Assembly (NCBI GenBank): GCA_028278125.1
Contig: JANQEY010000305.1
Coordinates: 62,001-126,000 of the forward strand
Direction: 5' to 3'
Length of the DNA stretch: 64,000 nucleotides
DNA from: a bacterium
GTDB taxonomy: Bacteria > Electryoneota > Electryoneia > Electryoneales > Electryoneaceae
Part shown: positions 27,348-36,374 of the stretch, piece after piece
How positions within the stretch are numbered: position 1 is the stretch's first letter
Layout of the letters: every line of letters begins with the position of its first letter
Position numbers and translations under genes: made by a program
Notes under the pieces: generated by a model
The model's database searches: none
What the model was told of the DNA's origin: nothing
The model's input: the letters and a program-made list of their open reading frames with translations, nothing else

Positions 27348-29786
27348 CTGGAAACAGTTCAAAAAAAGAAAACTGATTCTAAAATTACCTGCGCGCACTG
27401 CGGGCTTGACTGCCGAGACGATTCAATTTCGATCGGCGACAAGGTGTTCTGCTGCCATGGATGCCAAAAGGTCTATGAGCTTCTCCATGTAAACGAGATG
27501 TGCACGTATTATAACCTGGCTGATCAACCCGGAATTAAGCCCTCCATTGATAATCCCGAACTAAAGCACGGATATCTCGATGATGAAGAGATTAGAAATC
27601 AGCTCATCGAGTTTTCCGACTCCGGGATTTCAAAGGTTACGTTTACAATACCTTCAATTCACTGCGCCTCATGCATCTGGCTGCTGGAACAATTGAACAG
27701 GTTCAATACAGCAATTTCCAGTTCCAGGGTAGATTTTGTCCGAAAAGAGGTCACAATAACCTTCAGGGACGAAAATATTTCCCTTCGTGAACTGGTTGAA
27801 CTTTTGGTTTCGTTGGGTTACGAACCGGATATTCGCCTCGAAGATATAAACAAGGAAAAAAGAGCAGACGACCGCAAACGTCTCTACATGCAGATAGGAG
27901 TAGCCGGGTTCGCGTTCGGGAATATTATGCTGCTTAGTTTCCCGGAATACCTGGCACGGGGTGGAGATGTTGTTAATCCAACATTAAGAACGGTATTTAC
28001 CTGGCTGAACCTGGTACTTGTTTTACCGGTGGTGTTTTTCAGTGGTCGTGACTACCTGGTTGGTGCCTGGAAGGGACTGGTCAACAAAATAATCAATCTG
28101 GACGTCCCAATTTCACTTGGTATCCTGGCCCTATTTGGCAGAAGTCTATACGAAGTGGCTTCCGGTGTCGGTCCCGGTTATTTTGATTCTCTTTCCGGGC
28201 TGATCTTTCTCCTGCTGATTGGTAAGTTATTCCAGGCTAAAACATATGAGACTCTTTCCTTCGAGAGGGATTACACCTCCTACTTCCCGATTGCTGTAAT
28301 CCGGAAAGAAAATTCTGGTGAAAGAAGTGTGCCGGTGATCTCCCTGAAACAGGGAGACCGGATCATAATCCGGAACCAGGAATTGATCCCTGCTGACGCT
28401 GTGATCATGGATGGAGCGGGCAATATTGACTACAGTTTTGTCACTGGTGAGTCACAACCGGTAGGCAAAGAGTGCGGTGATGTTGTTTATGCGGGTGGAC
28501 GTCAATTCGGGGAAGCGATTGAGTTGGAAGTAATCGAGGAAGTCTCGCGCAGTTACCTGACCCGGCTCTGGAATCACGACAGTTTCACCTCCTCTGAAAA
28601 TGTGGGTATGGCAAACCTCGCAAACAGGATAAGTAAATATTTCGTTGCCGCGGTTCTGCTGATTGCCACGGGTGCGTTTTCCTGGCACCTGTTGTACGAT
28701 GCCTCACTTGCATTCCAGGTACTGACAGCCGTTTTGATAGTCGCTTGTCCATGTGCCCTGGCGCTTGCTGCACCGTTCACCCTGGGAACCGCGATGCGGA
28801 TTATGGGACGTAACCGGTTCTATCTCAAGAACAGCGACGTGATAGAGAGATTAGCCGGAATAAACCATATAGTATTCGATAAAACAGGAACCCTTACCCA
28901 TTCACAAGGATCTGAAATCACATGGCATGGAGATCAGCTGAGTGACGAGGATAATCATAGAATTAAATCATTGATTCGCAACTCCACACACCCTGTCAGT
29001 GCAAGGCTGTTTGCGCAAATCAATGCCGGTTCCTCATTGCCTGTGTCAGGATTTAATGAGACTGCGGGAAGAGGAATTGAAGGGTATGTTGACGGAGTCG
29101 AGGTACGTATTGGTTCAAACGAATTTTTTCGTGCTGAGGTTGGAACAAACGTGGTGAGTAAAACGAAAGTCAAAAAACTTCCAGGTACATTTGTTGAAAT
29201 AGACGGAGAATTAAAAGGTCACTTTCTCTTTAATACAATGTTGCGTCAAGGCGTTACAGGCTTAATCGGCAGGTTGAGGAAGCGGCTGAATTTGTCTCTT
29301 CTGTCGGGCGACACCGACCGTGACAAAACAATGCTGGATGAAGTATTTGTTGAAAATGAAAAGATGAGTTTCAGGCAATCGCCTGAAGATAAGCTGGTAT
29401 ATGTTTCAGAATTGAAAAAAACAGGTGACAAGGTCCTGATGCTTGGTGACGGCCTCAATGATGCCGGTGCTTTAAAAGAAAGCGAAGTCGGCATTGCCTT
29501 GACAGATGACGTAACCTCATTTTCTCCGGCATGCGATGCTCTATTGGAAGTTGATGCGCTAACCGAGCTCGATACTTTCATAAAATTCGCTCGCGTAAGT
29601 GTGGGAATAATCATCGCCGGGTTTGTATTATCGTTCCTTTATAATATTATCGGATTGGGATTCGCGGTAACGGGGAACCTGTCACCACTGGTAAGTGCAG
29701 TATTGATGCCGCTGAGTTCCATCACGGTTGTAGCATTCGCGACTTTTTCAACCAGGTTGAAAGCGCAATCATTGGGAATCAAATAG
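27348..29786 (+). CDS. ccoI: Copper-exporting P1B-type ATPase CcoI (FixI) for cbb3 assembly
   Basis: A heavy-metal P-type ATPase of about 812 residues that supplies copper for cbb3 oxidase assembly. Motifs: N-terminal zinc-ribbon-like C-A-H-C-G-L-D-C and F-C-C-H-G-C, HMA-type C-A-S-C, transmembrane C-P-C-A-L-A-L, phosphorylation site D-K-T-G-T-L-T and hinge G-D-G-L-N-D-A. The first cysteine block lies upstream of GTG 27444 in the same open frame, so the gene must begin earlier. No ATG, GTG or TTG exists between the upstream stop at 27324 and that block; CTG 27348 behind GGGGA is my best guess. It overlaps ccoS by one base. Confidence 0.88.
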   Translation: METVQKKKTDSKITCAHCGLDCRDDSISIGDKVFCCHGCQKVYELLHVNEMCTYYNLADQPGIKPSIDNPELKHGYLDDEEIRNQLIEFSDSGISKVTFTIPSIHCASCIWLLEQLNRFNTAISSSRVDFVRKEVTITFRDENISLRELVELLVSLGYEPDIRLEDINKEKRADDRKRLYMQIGVAGFAFGNIMLLSFPEYLARGGDVVNPTLRTVFTWLNLVLVLPVVFFSGRDYLVGAWKGLVNKIINLDVPISLGILALFGRSLYEVASGVGPGYFDSLSGLIFLLLIGKLFQAKTYETLSFERDYTSYFPIAVIRKENSGERSVPVISLKQGDRIIIRNQELIPADAVIMDGAGNIDYSFVTGESQPVGKECGDVVYAGGRQFGEAIELEVIEEVSRSYLTRLWNHDSFTSSENVGMANLANRISKYFVAAVLLIATGAFSWHLLYDASLAFQVLTAVLIVACPCALALAAPFTLGTAMRIMGRNRFYLKNSDVIERLAGINHIVFDKTGTLTHSQGSEITWHGDQLSDEDNHRIKSLIRNSTHPVSARLFAQINAGSSLPVSGFNETAGRGIEGYVDGVEVRIGSNEFFRAEVGTNVVSKTKVKKLPGTFVEIDGELKGHFLFNTMLRQGVTGLIGRLRKRLNLSLLSGDTDRDKTMLDEVFVENEKMSFRQSPEDKLVYVSELKKTGDKVLMLGDGLNDAGALKESEVGIALTDDVTSFSPACDALLEVDALTELDTFIKFARVSVGIIIAGFVLSFLYNIIGLGFAVTGNLSPLVSAVLMPLSSITVVAFATFSTRLKAQSLGIK

Positions 29787-29947
29787 TGAATGTAATCATA
29801 ATATTAATTGGCGCCAGCCTGCTGGTAGCCGGGAGTTTCCTGGCAGCGTTCCTGTGGGCGGTGCGTAGCGGGCAGTATGATGATAAATATACCCCGTCAG
29901 TAAGAATACTGTTTGACGATATAGAAGACAAAAAAACTCAAAAATAG
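29786..29947 (+). CDS. ccoS: cbb3 oxidase assembly protein CcoS
   Basis: A small gene of 53 codons starting at a GTG that shares its first base with the ccoI stop codon. The product has one N-terminal membrane helix followed by A-F-L-W-A-V-R-S-G-Q-Y-D-D and T-P-S-V-R-I-L-F-D-D. The W-A-V-x-S-G-Q-Y-D-D signature is diagnostic for CcoS (FixS), needed for maturation of the haem-copper centre of cbb3 oxidase. It ends 25 bp before ccoNO. Confidence 0.93.
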   Translation: MNVIIILIGASLLVAGSFLAAFLWAVRSGQYDDKYTPSVRILFDDIEDKKTQK

Positions 29948-29972
29948 AAGCAGTTGTTTCAGGGAGAGAAAA

Positions 29973-32093
29973 ATGGCCGGTAATGTGGAAACTTTCCATT
30001 ACGATAACCGGATAGTCAAAATGTTCCTCATCGCGAGCCTGGTGTTCGCGGTGATAGGCATGCTTGTGGGATTGGTTCTTGCGATTCAGCTCTTTTTCCC
30101 GGCACTAAACCTGGGATTAAGCTTTACAACATTTGGACGTATCCGCCCGGTTCACACAAACGCGGTGATTTTCGCTTTCGTTGGGAACGTTATATTTATG
30201 GGAATATATCATTCCCTGCCTAGATTGCTAAAAACACCCATGTTCAGCCGAGCACTTGGCCTGATCCATTTCTGGGGCTGGCAGGCAATAATTCTGTCAG
30301 CGGCAATTACTATTCCCCTGGGTATGACAACCACCAAGGAATACGCTGAACTGGAATGGCCGATCGATATTGCGATTGCCCTTGTATGGGTCATTTTTGG
30401 AATCAATATGTTTGCCACCATTGCCAGGCGACGAGAGAAACATCTCTATGTTGCGATATGGTTCTATATATCGACGGTTCTGACTGTCGCAGTTCTCCAT
30501 ATTGTTAATTCCTTCGAAATACCGGTCAGCTTCCTTAAGAGTTATTCCCTGTATGCGGGTGTCCAGGATGCTTTGGTTCAATGGTGGTATGGGCATAACG
30601 CAGTTGCCTTTTTCCTGACAACTCCCTACCTGGGATTGATGTATTATTACCTACCGAAGGCAGCGAATCGTCCGATTTATTCGTACAGGTTGTCGATTAT
30701 ACATTTCTGGGCGTTGATATTTATCTATATCTGGGCTGGACCGCATCACCTGCTATATTCCGCTGTCCCGGACTGGGCTCAGTCATTGGGAATGGTCTTC
30801 TCCCTGATGCTGATTGCGCCATCGTGGGGTGGTATGCTTAACGGGCTGCTGACACTTCGCGGTGCATGGGACAAAGTTCGTGAAGATCCTGTACTCAAGT
30901 TCCTTGTTGTGGGAGTGACTGCTTATGGTATGGCAACAATCGAAGGACCAACCCTGGCAATCAAATCAGTGAACGCACTCAGCCACTTTACTGACTGGAC
31001 CGTTGCCCACGTACATGTAGGAGCACTTGGCTGGAACGGTATGTTGTCATTCGGAATTTTCTACTGGATTGTACCCAAACTCTGGAATACCAAACTCTGG
31101 TCGAAAAAGCTTGCCAATTTCCATTTCTGGCTGGGAACGTTGGGAATTCTTTTCTATGTAATTCCTCTTTACTGGGCTGGATTTACACAGAGCCTGATGT
31201 GGAAGCAGTTCTCACCTGATGGTTTCCTTTTATATCCCAATTTCCTGGAAACTGTCCTCCAGATTGTACCCATGTATCATGTCCGTGCAGTCGGTGGTGG
31301 AATGTTCCTCATCGGCTTTATAATCATGATTGTCAACCTGGTAGCAACTGCGAAACAGGGAGAATTTGTTCCTGAGAATGAAGCAAAAGCTGCGCCACTT
31401 GACAAGAAACCTAATGACGGCAAAGAATACTGGCACCGCTGGATTGAAAGTCGTCCATTCAAATTTTCTGTAATTGCCCTGATTGCAGTGTTGATTGGTG
31501 GTATCATTGAAATTATCCCGATGTATGTGATAAAGTCCAATGTTCCTTCAATAGCAACAGTTAAACCTTATACCCCTCTCGAAGTGGAGGGCCGCGACAT
31601 CTATATGCGTGAAGGATGCCTTGCCTGCCACTCACAACAGGTACGGCCGTTCCGTAGTGAAACTGAACGATATGGTGAATACTCCAAGGCGGGAGAATAT
31701 GTTCACGACCACCCGTTTTTATGGGGATCAAAACGGACAGGACCAGATCTGCACAGGGTAGGCGGAAAATATCCCGACGCCTGGCATTACAGCCATATGC
31801 TGGAACCCACATCCATGTCACCCGGATCATTAATGCCCGTATATCCATGGTTGATAGAGGATGATCTCGATGTTTCGCTGCTTGAAAAGAAAATAAAAGC
31901 CCTGCGGAAGGTGGGTGTCCCGTATCCCGAGGGGTATGAAGAACAGGCGCTGGAAGAACTTCATGAACAGGCAAAACTCATTAGCCAGAACCTGAAAGAT
32001 TCAGGAATCGATTGTCCCCCGGAGAAGGAGATTGTCGCCTTGATTGCTTATCTCCAGCGTCTCGGACAGGACATCAAAGTAGCGCAAAAGTAA
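29973..32093 (+). CDS. ccoNO: Fused cbb3 cytochrome oxidase subunits I and II (CcoN-CcoO)
   Basis: A 706-residue fusion. Residues 1 to about 470 are CcoN, the haem-copper catalytic subunit, with twelve hydrophobic helices and His ligands in V-H-T-N-A-V-I-F-A-F, W-Y-G-H-N-A-V, G-P-H-H-L and V-A-H-V-H-V-G-A-L-G-W-N-G. After a linker and one anchor helix (about 495-515) comes CcoO, with Y-M-R-E-G-C-L-A-C-H-S-Q-Q-V-R-P-F near residue 548 and the distal Met likely in M-L-E-P-T-S-M-S-P-G-S. CcoNO fusions are common in Bacteroidota and relatives. Confidence 0.96.
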   Translation: MAGNVETFHYDNRIVKMFLIASLVFAVIGMLVGLVLAIQLFFPALNLGLSFTTFGRIRPVHTNAVIFAFVGNVIFMGIYHSLPRLLKTPMFSRALGLIHFWGWQAIILSAAITIPLGMTTTKEYAELEWPIDIAIALVWVIFGINMFATIARRREKHLYVAIWFYISTVLTVAVLHIVNSFEIPVSFLKSYSLYAGVQDALVQWWYGHNAVAFFLTTPYLGLMYYYLPKAANRPIYSYRLSIIHFWALIFIYIWAGPHHLLYSAVPDWAQSLGMVFSLMLIAPSWGGMLNGLLTLRGAWDKVREDPVLKFLVVGVTAYGMATIEGPTLAIKSVNALSHFTDWTVAHVHVGALGWNGMLSFGIFYWIVPKLWNTKLWSKKLANFHFWLGTLGILFYVIPLYWAGFTQSLMWKQFSPDGFLLYPNFLETVLQIVPMYHVRAVGGGMFLIGFIIMIVNLVATAKQGEFVPENEAKAAPLDKKPNDGKEYWHRWIESRPFKFSVIALIAVLIGGIIEIIPMYVIKSNVPSIATVKPYTPLEVEGRDIYMREGCLACHSQQVRPFRSETERYGEYSKAGEYVHDHPFLWGSKRTGPDLHRVGGKYPDAWHYSHMLEPTSMSPGSLMPVYPWLIEDDLDVSLLEKKIKALRKVGVPYPEGYEEQALEELHEQAKLISQNLKDSGIDCPPEKEIVALIAYLQRLGQDIKVAQK

Positions 32094-32106
32094 GGGAGGA
32101 TAACCA

Positions 32107-32292
32107 ATGCTGAGCCAGATGTTACAATCAATCACCGGGCTTGGAGGTTATACGACCTTCAGCACGATAATATTTTTCCTGGTATTCCTGGCGGTGAGTT
32201 ACCGAGCATTTCGCCTGGATAAGGGACATGTAAAATACATGAGCAGTATACCACTTGAATCTTCTGATCCCAGTTACAAAGAGGGAGAATAA
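32107..32292 (+). CDS. ccoQ: CcoQ-like small membrane subunit
   Basis: A 61-residue protein with one membrane helix (about residues 17-32) and a polar tail. Position between ccoNO and ccoP and size fit CcoQ/FixQ, the small stabilising subunit of cbb3 oxidase. Sequence conservation in this family is low, so the name rests on context. Confidence 0.7.
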   Translation: MLSQMLQSITGLGGYTTFSTIIFFLVFLAVSYRAFRLDKGHVKYMSSIPLESSDPSYKEGE

Positions 32293-32295
32293 AAA

Positions 32296-32979
32296 ATGAC
32301 CAGAGAAAAGGATAAACTTCTCGATCATGAATATGACGGAATTGGAGAACTTGATAACGATATGCCCAGGTGGTGGGTGTGGCTGTTTATCATCACAATT
32401 ATCTTCTCCTTCTTTTACCTGATGCATTTTCACGTTTTCGGATTCGGAGATTCATCGCATGTTAAATACATGAAGGAAATCTACCCGGATTATGAGCCAT
32501 TAGCGGGTGAAAATCCAGCGATGCTGGCGAATGTGTTCCCATCATATAAATCACCGTTTTATGTCCCCGGCGCTGATGTGATGCAGCAGGACCTGATGGG
32601 TGGTGGCGCAAAAATGGCAGCTGGTTTTATGCTGGCGGAAGAAGAAGCAATGGATATGGATGTCCAACAGATGCTGGCTGAAGCTGATATTGCAGCAGGA
32701 CAAAAACTGTACGCCCAGTATTGTTTTACTTGTCACGGTTCAATAGGTGAAGGCGGAATCGGACCTAACCTGACCGATGAATACTGGATTCATGGCGGTA
32801 GTTTCCCCGAAGTGATCCATACTATTAAGAAAGGTGTTCCGGTTAAAGGTATGATTGCCTGGGAAACTCAGCTTAAGCCTGACCAGATTCTCCAGGTGGG
32901 TAGCTATGCCTACACCCTGATCGGTACCAATCCACCAAACGCCAAGGAACCGCAAGGAGATTTAATCGCCAGCGAATAA
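32296..32979 (+). CDS. ccoP: cbb3 oxidase cytochrome c subunit CcoP (monohaem)
   Basis: A 227-residue membrane-anchored cytochrome c. The N-terminal FixP_N block is clear: H-E-Y-D-G-I-G-E-L-D-N-D-M-P-R-W-W followed by a membrane helix (about residues 31-50). Only one haem motif is present, C-F-T-C-H-G near residue 148, whereas classical CcoP has two; single-haem forms occur in Bacteroidota-type clusters. It starts 3 bp after the CcoQ-like gene, behind GAGGGAG. Confidence 0.93.
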   Translation: MTREKDKLLDHEYDGIGELDNDMPRWWVWLFIITIIFSFFYLMHFHVFGFGDSSHVKYMKEIYPDYEPLAGENPAMLANVFPSYKSPFYVPGADVMQQDLMGGGAKMAAGFMLAEEEAMDMDVQQMLAEADIAAGQKLYAQYCFTCHGSIGEGGIGPNLTDEYWIHGGSFPEVIHTIKKGVPVKGMIAWETQLKPDQILQVGSYAYTLIGTNPPNAKEPQGDLIASE

Positions 32980-33035
32980 TAAGGGGAGTTATTGTAAAGC
33001 CTGTGTGGTTACAATCGACATGAAGTGATAAGAGG

Positions 33036-33156
33036 TGTCGTTGCGAGGAAGCGTAGCGACGAAGCAATCTCGGTCCAAGTGGCTAATTAACTTTCGAGTT
33101 TGCTTTGTCGTTTCACTTTACGTCAGAAGTGCATAAACCTCGCAATGACGTCATTA
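33036..33156 (+). repeat. Palindromic GTCGTTGCGAGG element
   Basis: The space between ccoP and ccoG holds an element bounded by GTCGTTGCGAGG (33037) and its near reverse complement CCTCGCAATGAC (33138), with GCGTAGCGACGAAGCAATCTC inside the left part. Repeats of this TTGCGAGG...GAAGCAATC type are scattered in many bacterial genomes and behave like non-autonomous mobile elements; a related copy is at 39456. Confidence 0.75.
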
Positions 33157-33183
33157 TTAATAACATTGTAAGAATTACATATA

Positions 33184-34623
33184 ATGAATGATGTAGAACC
33201 CACAGGGGGAAACAGGGAAGGAGATACTGGCTCCAACCAGGAAACCTCTTTCCGTGACCGACTTGCTACTGTGGACGACAGTGGTAAACGAGCCTGGATA
33301 TATCCCCGGAAACCAAAGGGTAGTTTTCATCGAGCACGGGCTGTAATCGCAGCCTTCCTGCTGGCGATTTTTTTCGCCGGACCATTTATCAATATTGGTG
33401 GTCATCCACTCCTGCTGTTAAATATCCTTAAACGTGAATTCGTCATTTTCGGTCAGCCGTTCTTTCCCCAGGACTTCCATCTCTTCGTCATCGCCATGGT
33501 GGCTTCGATTGTTTTTGTCCTCCTCTTTACCATCGTATATGGACGGTTATGGTGCGGATGGACATGCCCGCAGACAGTATTCATGGAACTTGTATTCCGT
33601 AAAGTCGAATACTTTATCGAGGGAGGACCGGGCAAACAGAAAGCATTGAACCGCAAAAACCTCGATAGCGAAAAGTTTCTAAAGAAGACAGTAAAACATT
33701 CTATCTTTTACCTTATATCGTTTATCGTCAGCAATACTTTTATGGCTTACCTGATTGGAAAGGAAGCGTTTTTTGTAAAAATATCCAGCTCGCCGTTTGA
33801 ATCGCCCGGTCCATTTATAGCCGTTATTATATTCAGCCTTCTGTTCTATTTCATCTTTGCAAGGTTCCGTGAACAAGCATGTATCCTGGTGTGTCCATAT
33901 GGCAGGATCCAGGGAGCGTTGCTTGATAAAAATTCTATTGTGGTAACCTACGACTGGCTTCGTGGTGAACCGAGGATCCCCCTGAAAAAAGCAAAAACTA
34001 TTGATAATCCCGGAGATTGTATTGCCTGCTCAAATTGTGTAAAAGTCTGCCCTACAGGAATAGATGTCCGTAACGGTACCCAGCTTGAATGTATCAACTG
34101 CACAGCCTGTATGGATACCTGCGATAATGTTATGGACAAGGTTAAAAAACCACGTGGACTTATCAGGTACGCTTCACATAACAGCATCGAAAAGGGTGAA
34201 AAACTCAAGCTGGACATCAGGATGATCGGTTATACGATTGTCCTGGTTGGATTGATTGGATTGCTGAGCTTTATGCTGGTTAACCGTAGCCAGACAGAGA
34301 CAACCATCCTCAGGACACCCGGAATGTTGTATCACGTGATGGATGATGGTAATATCCGAAACCTTTATTCGCTGAAAATCGTGAATAAAACATATGATAC
34401 TGTCCAGCTTGACCTCAAGATTATAAAACCCGAAGGTGGCAGGGTCGAGATGGTTGGCGAAGCCCCTGAAATCAGGGCAAAGGCTGTCTACGAGGGAGCT
34501 TGTTTTATCATACTTCCTCTGGAAACTGTAACAAAAGTTAAAACAAAGGTAAAACTCGAGGTCTATTCCGAAGGAGATAAACTGGAGAATATTTCGACAT
34601 CCTTCCTGGGGCCGCAGAAATAA
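33184..34623 (+). CDS. ccoG: cbb3 oxidase accessory protein CcoG (FixG/RdxA)
   Basis: A 479-residue membrane ferredoxin-like protein implicated in copper delivery to cbb3 oxidase. It has membrane helices near residues 54-73, 98-118, 176-195 and 210-230, the R-L-W-C-G-W-T-C-P-Q-T-V motif after the second helix, and two iron-sulphur motifs, C-I-A-C-S-N-C-V-K-V-C-P and C-I-N-C-T-A-C-M-D-T-C. A fifth helix (about 345-365) precedes a periplasmic Ig-like C-terminal domain. It follows the palindromic element and probably still belongs to the cco locus. Confidence 0.95.
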   Translation: MNDVEPTGGNREGDTGSNQETSFRDRLATVDDSGKRAWIYPRKPKGSFHRARAVIAAFLLAIFFAGPFINIGGHPLLLLNILKREFVIFGQPFFPQDFHLFVIAMVASIVFVLLFTIVYGRLWCGWTCPQTVFMELVFRKVEYFIEGGPGKQKALNRKNLDSEKFLKKTVKHSIFYLISFIVSNTFMAYLIGKEAFFVKISSSPFESPGPFIAVIIFSLLFYFIFARFREQACILVCPYGRIQGALLDKNSIVVTYDWLRGEPRIPLKKAKTIDNPGDCIACSNCVKVCPTGIDVRNGTQLECINCTACMDTCDNVMDKVKKPRGLIRYASHNSIEKGEKLKLDIRMIGYTIVLVGLIGLLSFMLVNRSQTETTILRTPGMLYHVMDDGNIRNLYSLKIVNKTYDTVQLDLKIIKPEGGRVEMVGEAPEIRAKAVYEGACFIILPLETVTKVKTKVKLEVYSEGDKLENISTSFLGPQK

Positions 34624-34643
34624 AATTTTGATTGAAGATTATT

Positions 34644-35123
34644 ATGAGTGATTCTGAAGACAAAAAATCCTTTAAATACCTTGCCTGGCCGGTGGGATTA
34701 ACTGCTTTTATTATCCTGTTTGTACTTGCCCTGCTGGTTACGACATTGATCACCTCGCTCCAGCGTACCGACCTGGTGACAAAGCGATACTACGCTGAGG
34801 GTCTTGATTACGAGGAGCAGCAGGAGAGGATAAAACGAGCCGGTCTGCCGGAGAACAAGATCGATATAAGATTGCGGACGAGGGAAAACAGACTTGACTT
34901 GCAGTTCCCGTCAAATGTAAATCCCGATTCGGTAAGCGGTAGTATCAAATTATACCGTCCGTCGCTTGCGGCACTTGATCGTGATTTCAAAATTTCATTG
35001 GATAGCAGCCGTAATCAGTCTATTGATCTAGAAAGAATATCCAGGGGATACTGGAAAATAAAAATTCTCTGGAACAGCAGGGGTGAAGATTTTTACACTG
35101 AAGAGACGCTAGTGTTGCAGTAA
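34644..35123 (+). CDS. ccoH: cbb3 oxidase assembly protein CcoH (FixH)
   Basis: A 159-residue protein with one N-terminal membrane helix (about residues 15-36) and a periplasmic beta-rich domain ending in a W-K-I-K-I-L-W strand. The K-R-Y-Y-A-E-G-L-D-Y block after the helix is the FixH signature. ATG 34644 is preferred over TTG 34632. It lies 20 bp after ccoG. Confidence 0.88.
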   Translation: MSDSEDKKSFKYLAWPVGLTAFIILFVLALLVTTLITSLQRTDLVTKRYYAEGLDYEEQQERIKRAGLPENKIDIRLRTRENRLDLQFPSNVNPDSVSGSIKLYRPSLAALDRDFKISLDSSRNQSIDLERISRGYWKIKILWNSRGEDFYTEETLVLQ

Positions 35124-35155
35124 TATAGTGATACTAACAGATATGATAGCAAAAA

Positions 35156-35276
35156 GTGTCGTCCCCGACATGATCGGGACCAAAACGAACCGAAGCTTGC
35201 GGTGTGCGAAGCACAGCCGTGAACAAAGTGTAGCTCGGTGAGGTTCACCCTCACCAATCCAGTGTCGTTGAGGTTT
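35156..35276 (+). repeat. Dispersed intergenic repeat (GTGTAGCTCGGTGA type), copy 1
   Basis: Between ccoH and the next gene. It contains TCCCCGACATGATCGGGA, an imperfect palindrome, and later GTGTAGCTCGGTGA followed by TCACCAATCCAGTGTCGTT. The second part recurs almost exactly at 36149-36190, and parts recur at 37063 and 39541. Confidence 0.7.
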
Positions 35277-35296
35277 TTCTTTTAAAGAGATAAACA

Positions 35297-36016
35297 ATGG
35301 AACTATGGACAGCATTCCTGATTGGATTAGCCGGATCACTGCATTGTATAGGAATGTGCGGACCGATTGTTCTGGCATTACCGGGACAGGGATTCACGAA
35401 GACCAGCTTCCTGGCCAGCAGGATTCTATATAATTCAGGCAGAATGGTATCATACATGATCCTGGGAATAGTATCCGGTCTGCTTGGTGCCGGGATACGG
35501 ATGATCGGTTTCCAGCACTGGCTGTCCATCGGGCTGGGTGTACTGATTCTTCTGGCGGTTTTCCTTCCTCCGAAACGGTTATCAAAACTTTTCCCTGCAA
35601 AAGCCTGGAACGCGTTCGATCGCAAAATGAAAGAATTGTGGGGAAAACTATTTAAACGTCAATCCGTCTGGTCATTATTGATGATCGGATTCCTTAACGG
35701 ATTCCTGCCATGCGGACTTGTGTATATGGCCATGGCTGGTGCGGCTGTCGCCACAACGATTCCAGGCAGTGTGGCTTTTATGGCTATGTTCGGGATCGGA
35801 ACATTCCCCATAATGCTGGCTACATCTTACGCCGGAAACTTCATCAGCCTGAAACTCAGGAAGGCTATCTACAAACTTATCCCTGTCGGTGGAGTTATAC
35901 TAGCTGCCCTCCTGATCCTCCGCGGTCTGTCCCTCGGTATCCCTTATGTCAGCCCTAAGATCACCATGGAAGAAAAAGATGGTGTTGAGGTAATAGACAT
36001 TGAGTGTTGTCATTGA
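35297..36016 (+). CDS. DsbD/TauE-SafE-like membrane protein of the cbb3 locus
   Basis: A 239-residue protein with about six hydrophobic helices. The N terminus G-L-A-G-S-L-H-C-I-G-M-C-G-P and the mid block G-F-L-N-G-F-L-P-C-G-L-V-Y are the signature of the DsbD_2 (PF13386) family, usually annotated as sulfite exporter TauE/SafE. In cbb3 clusters such proteins are thought to handle copper or thiol redox for oxidase assembly; the paired cysteines fit that. It is the last gene of the cco block and is followed at once by a palindromic repeat. Confidence 0.85.
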   Translation: MELWTAFLIGLAGSLHCIGMCGPIVLALPGQGFTKTSFLASRILYNSGRMVSYMILGIVSGLLGAGIRMIGFQHWLSIGLGVLILLAVFLPPKRLSKLFPAKAWNAFDRKMKELWGKLFKRQSVWSLLMIGFLNGFLPCGLVYMAMAGAAVATTIPGSVAFMAMFGIGTFPIMLATSYAGNFISLKLRKAIYKLIPVGGVILAALLILRGLSLGIPYVSPKITMEEKDGVEVIDIECCH

Positions 36017-36310
36017 GTAGCCCGGGTTGCGCGTCAGCGAACCCGGGAATCAATTATATGCTCAGAGCATGCAAAACAGATGAGGTGTCGTCCCCAACTT
36101 GCCTGTCCACCAAAGCCTTGGCGAAGGTGGAATCGGGAACCGGAACGCAGTGTAGCTCGGTGACGTTTATCGTCACCAATCCAGTGTCATTAGTTTTTAG
36201 AGTATCTTTTGTTGGACGGGTTCCAAGAACCCGGCTTTTTTATCATTGATTGTCTGCTATATGGAGAGCCGGATTCAGGGGTATTCTGTCTACTCTCACT
36301 AATGTGTATT
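36017..36310 (+). repeat. Composite intergenic repeat, copy 1
   Basis: This gap of 358 bp holds, in order: GTAGCCCGGGTTGCGCGTCA with its inverted half ACCCGGGAAT; a GTGTAGCTCGGTGA...ATCCAGTGTCATT block; a hairpin CGGGTTC-CAA-GAACCCG followed by GCTTTTTT; and TGATTGTCTGCTATATGGAG with AGCCGGATTC. The same blocks in the same order recur at 36981-37192, on the other side of the beta-barrel gene. No gene is apparent inside. Confidence 0.8.
36217..36241 (+). terminator. Terminator hairpin inside the composite repeat
   Basis: CGGGTTC/GAACCCG, loop CAA, followed by GC and six Ts. It could end cco transcription. The equivalent hairpin in copy 2 (about 37099-37123, AGCCgGGTTC / GAATCTGGCT) is degenerate. 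Confidence 0.65.
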
Positions 36311-36374
36311 TGCCACAAAAAACTTCATATATTTAACCAGACAGCTAACAATTGTGTAAAACGGGAGAAATGCG

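Noticed and set aside
36004..36249. Short open frame in the composite repeat (also 37748-37999 and 39424-39665)
   Set aside because: They consist of repeat sequence, lack ribosome sites and are not conserved between the repeat copies.
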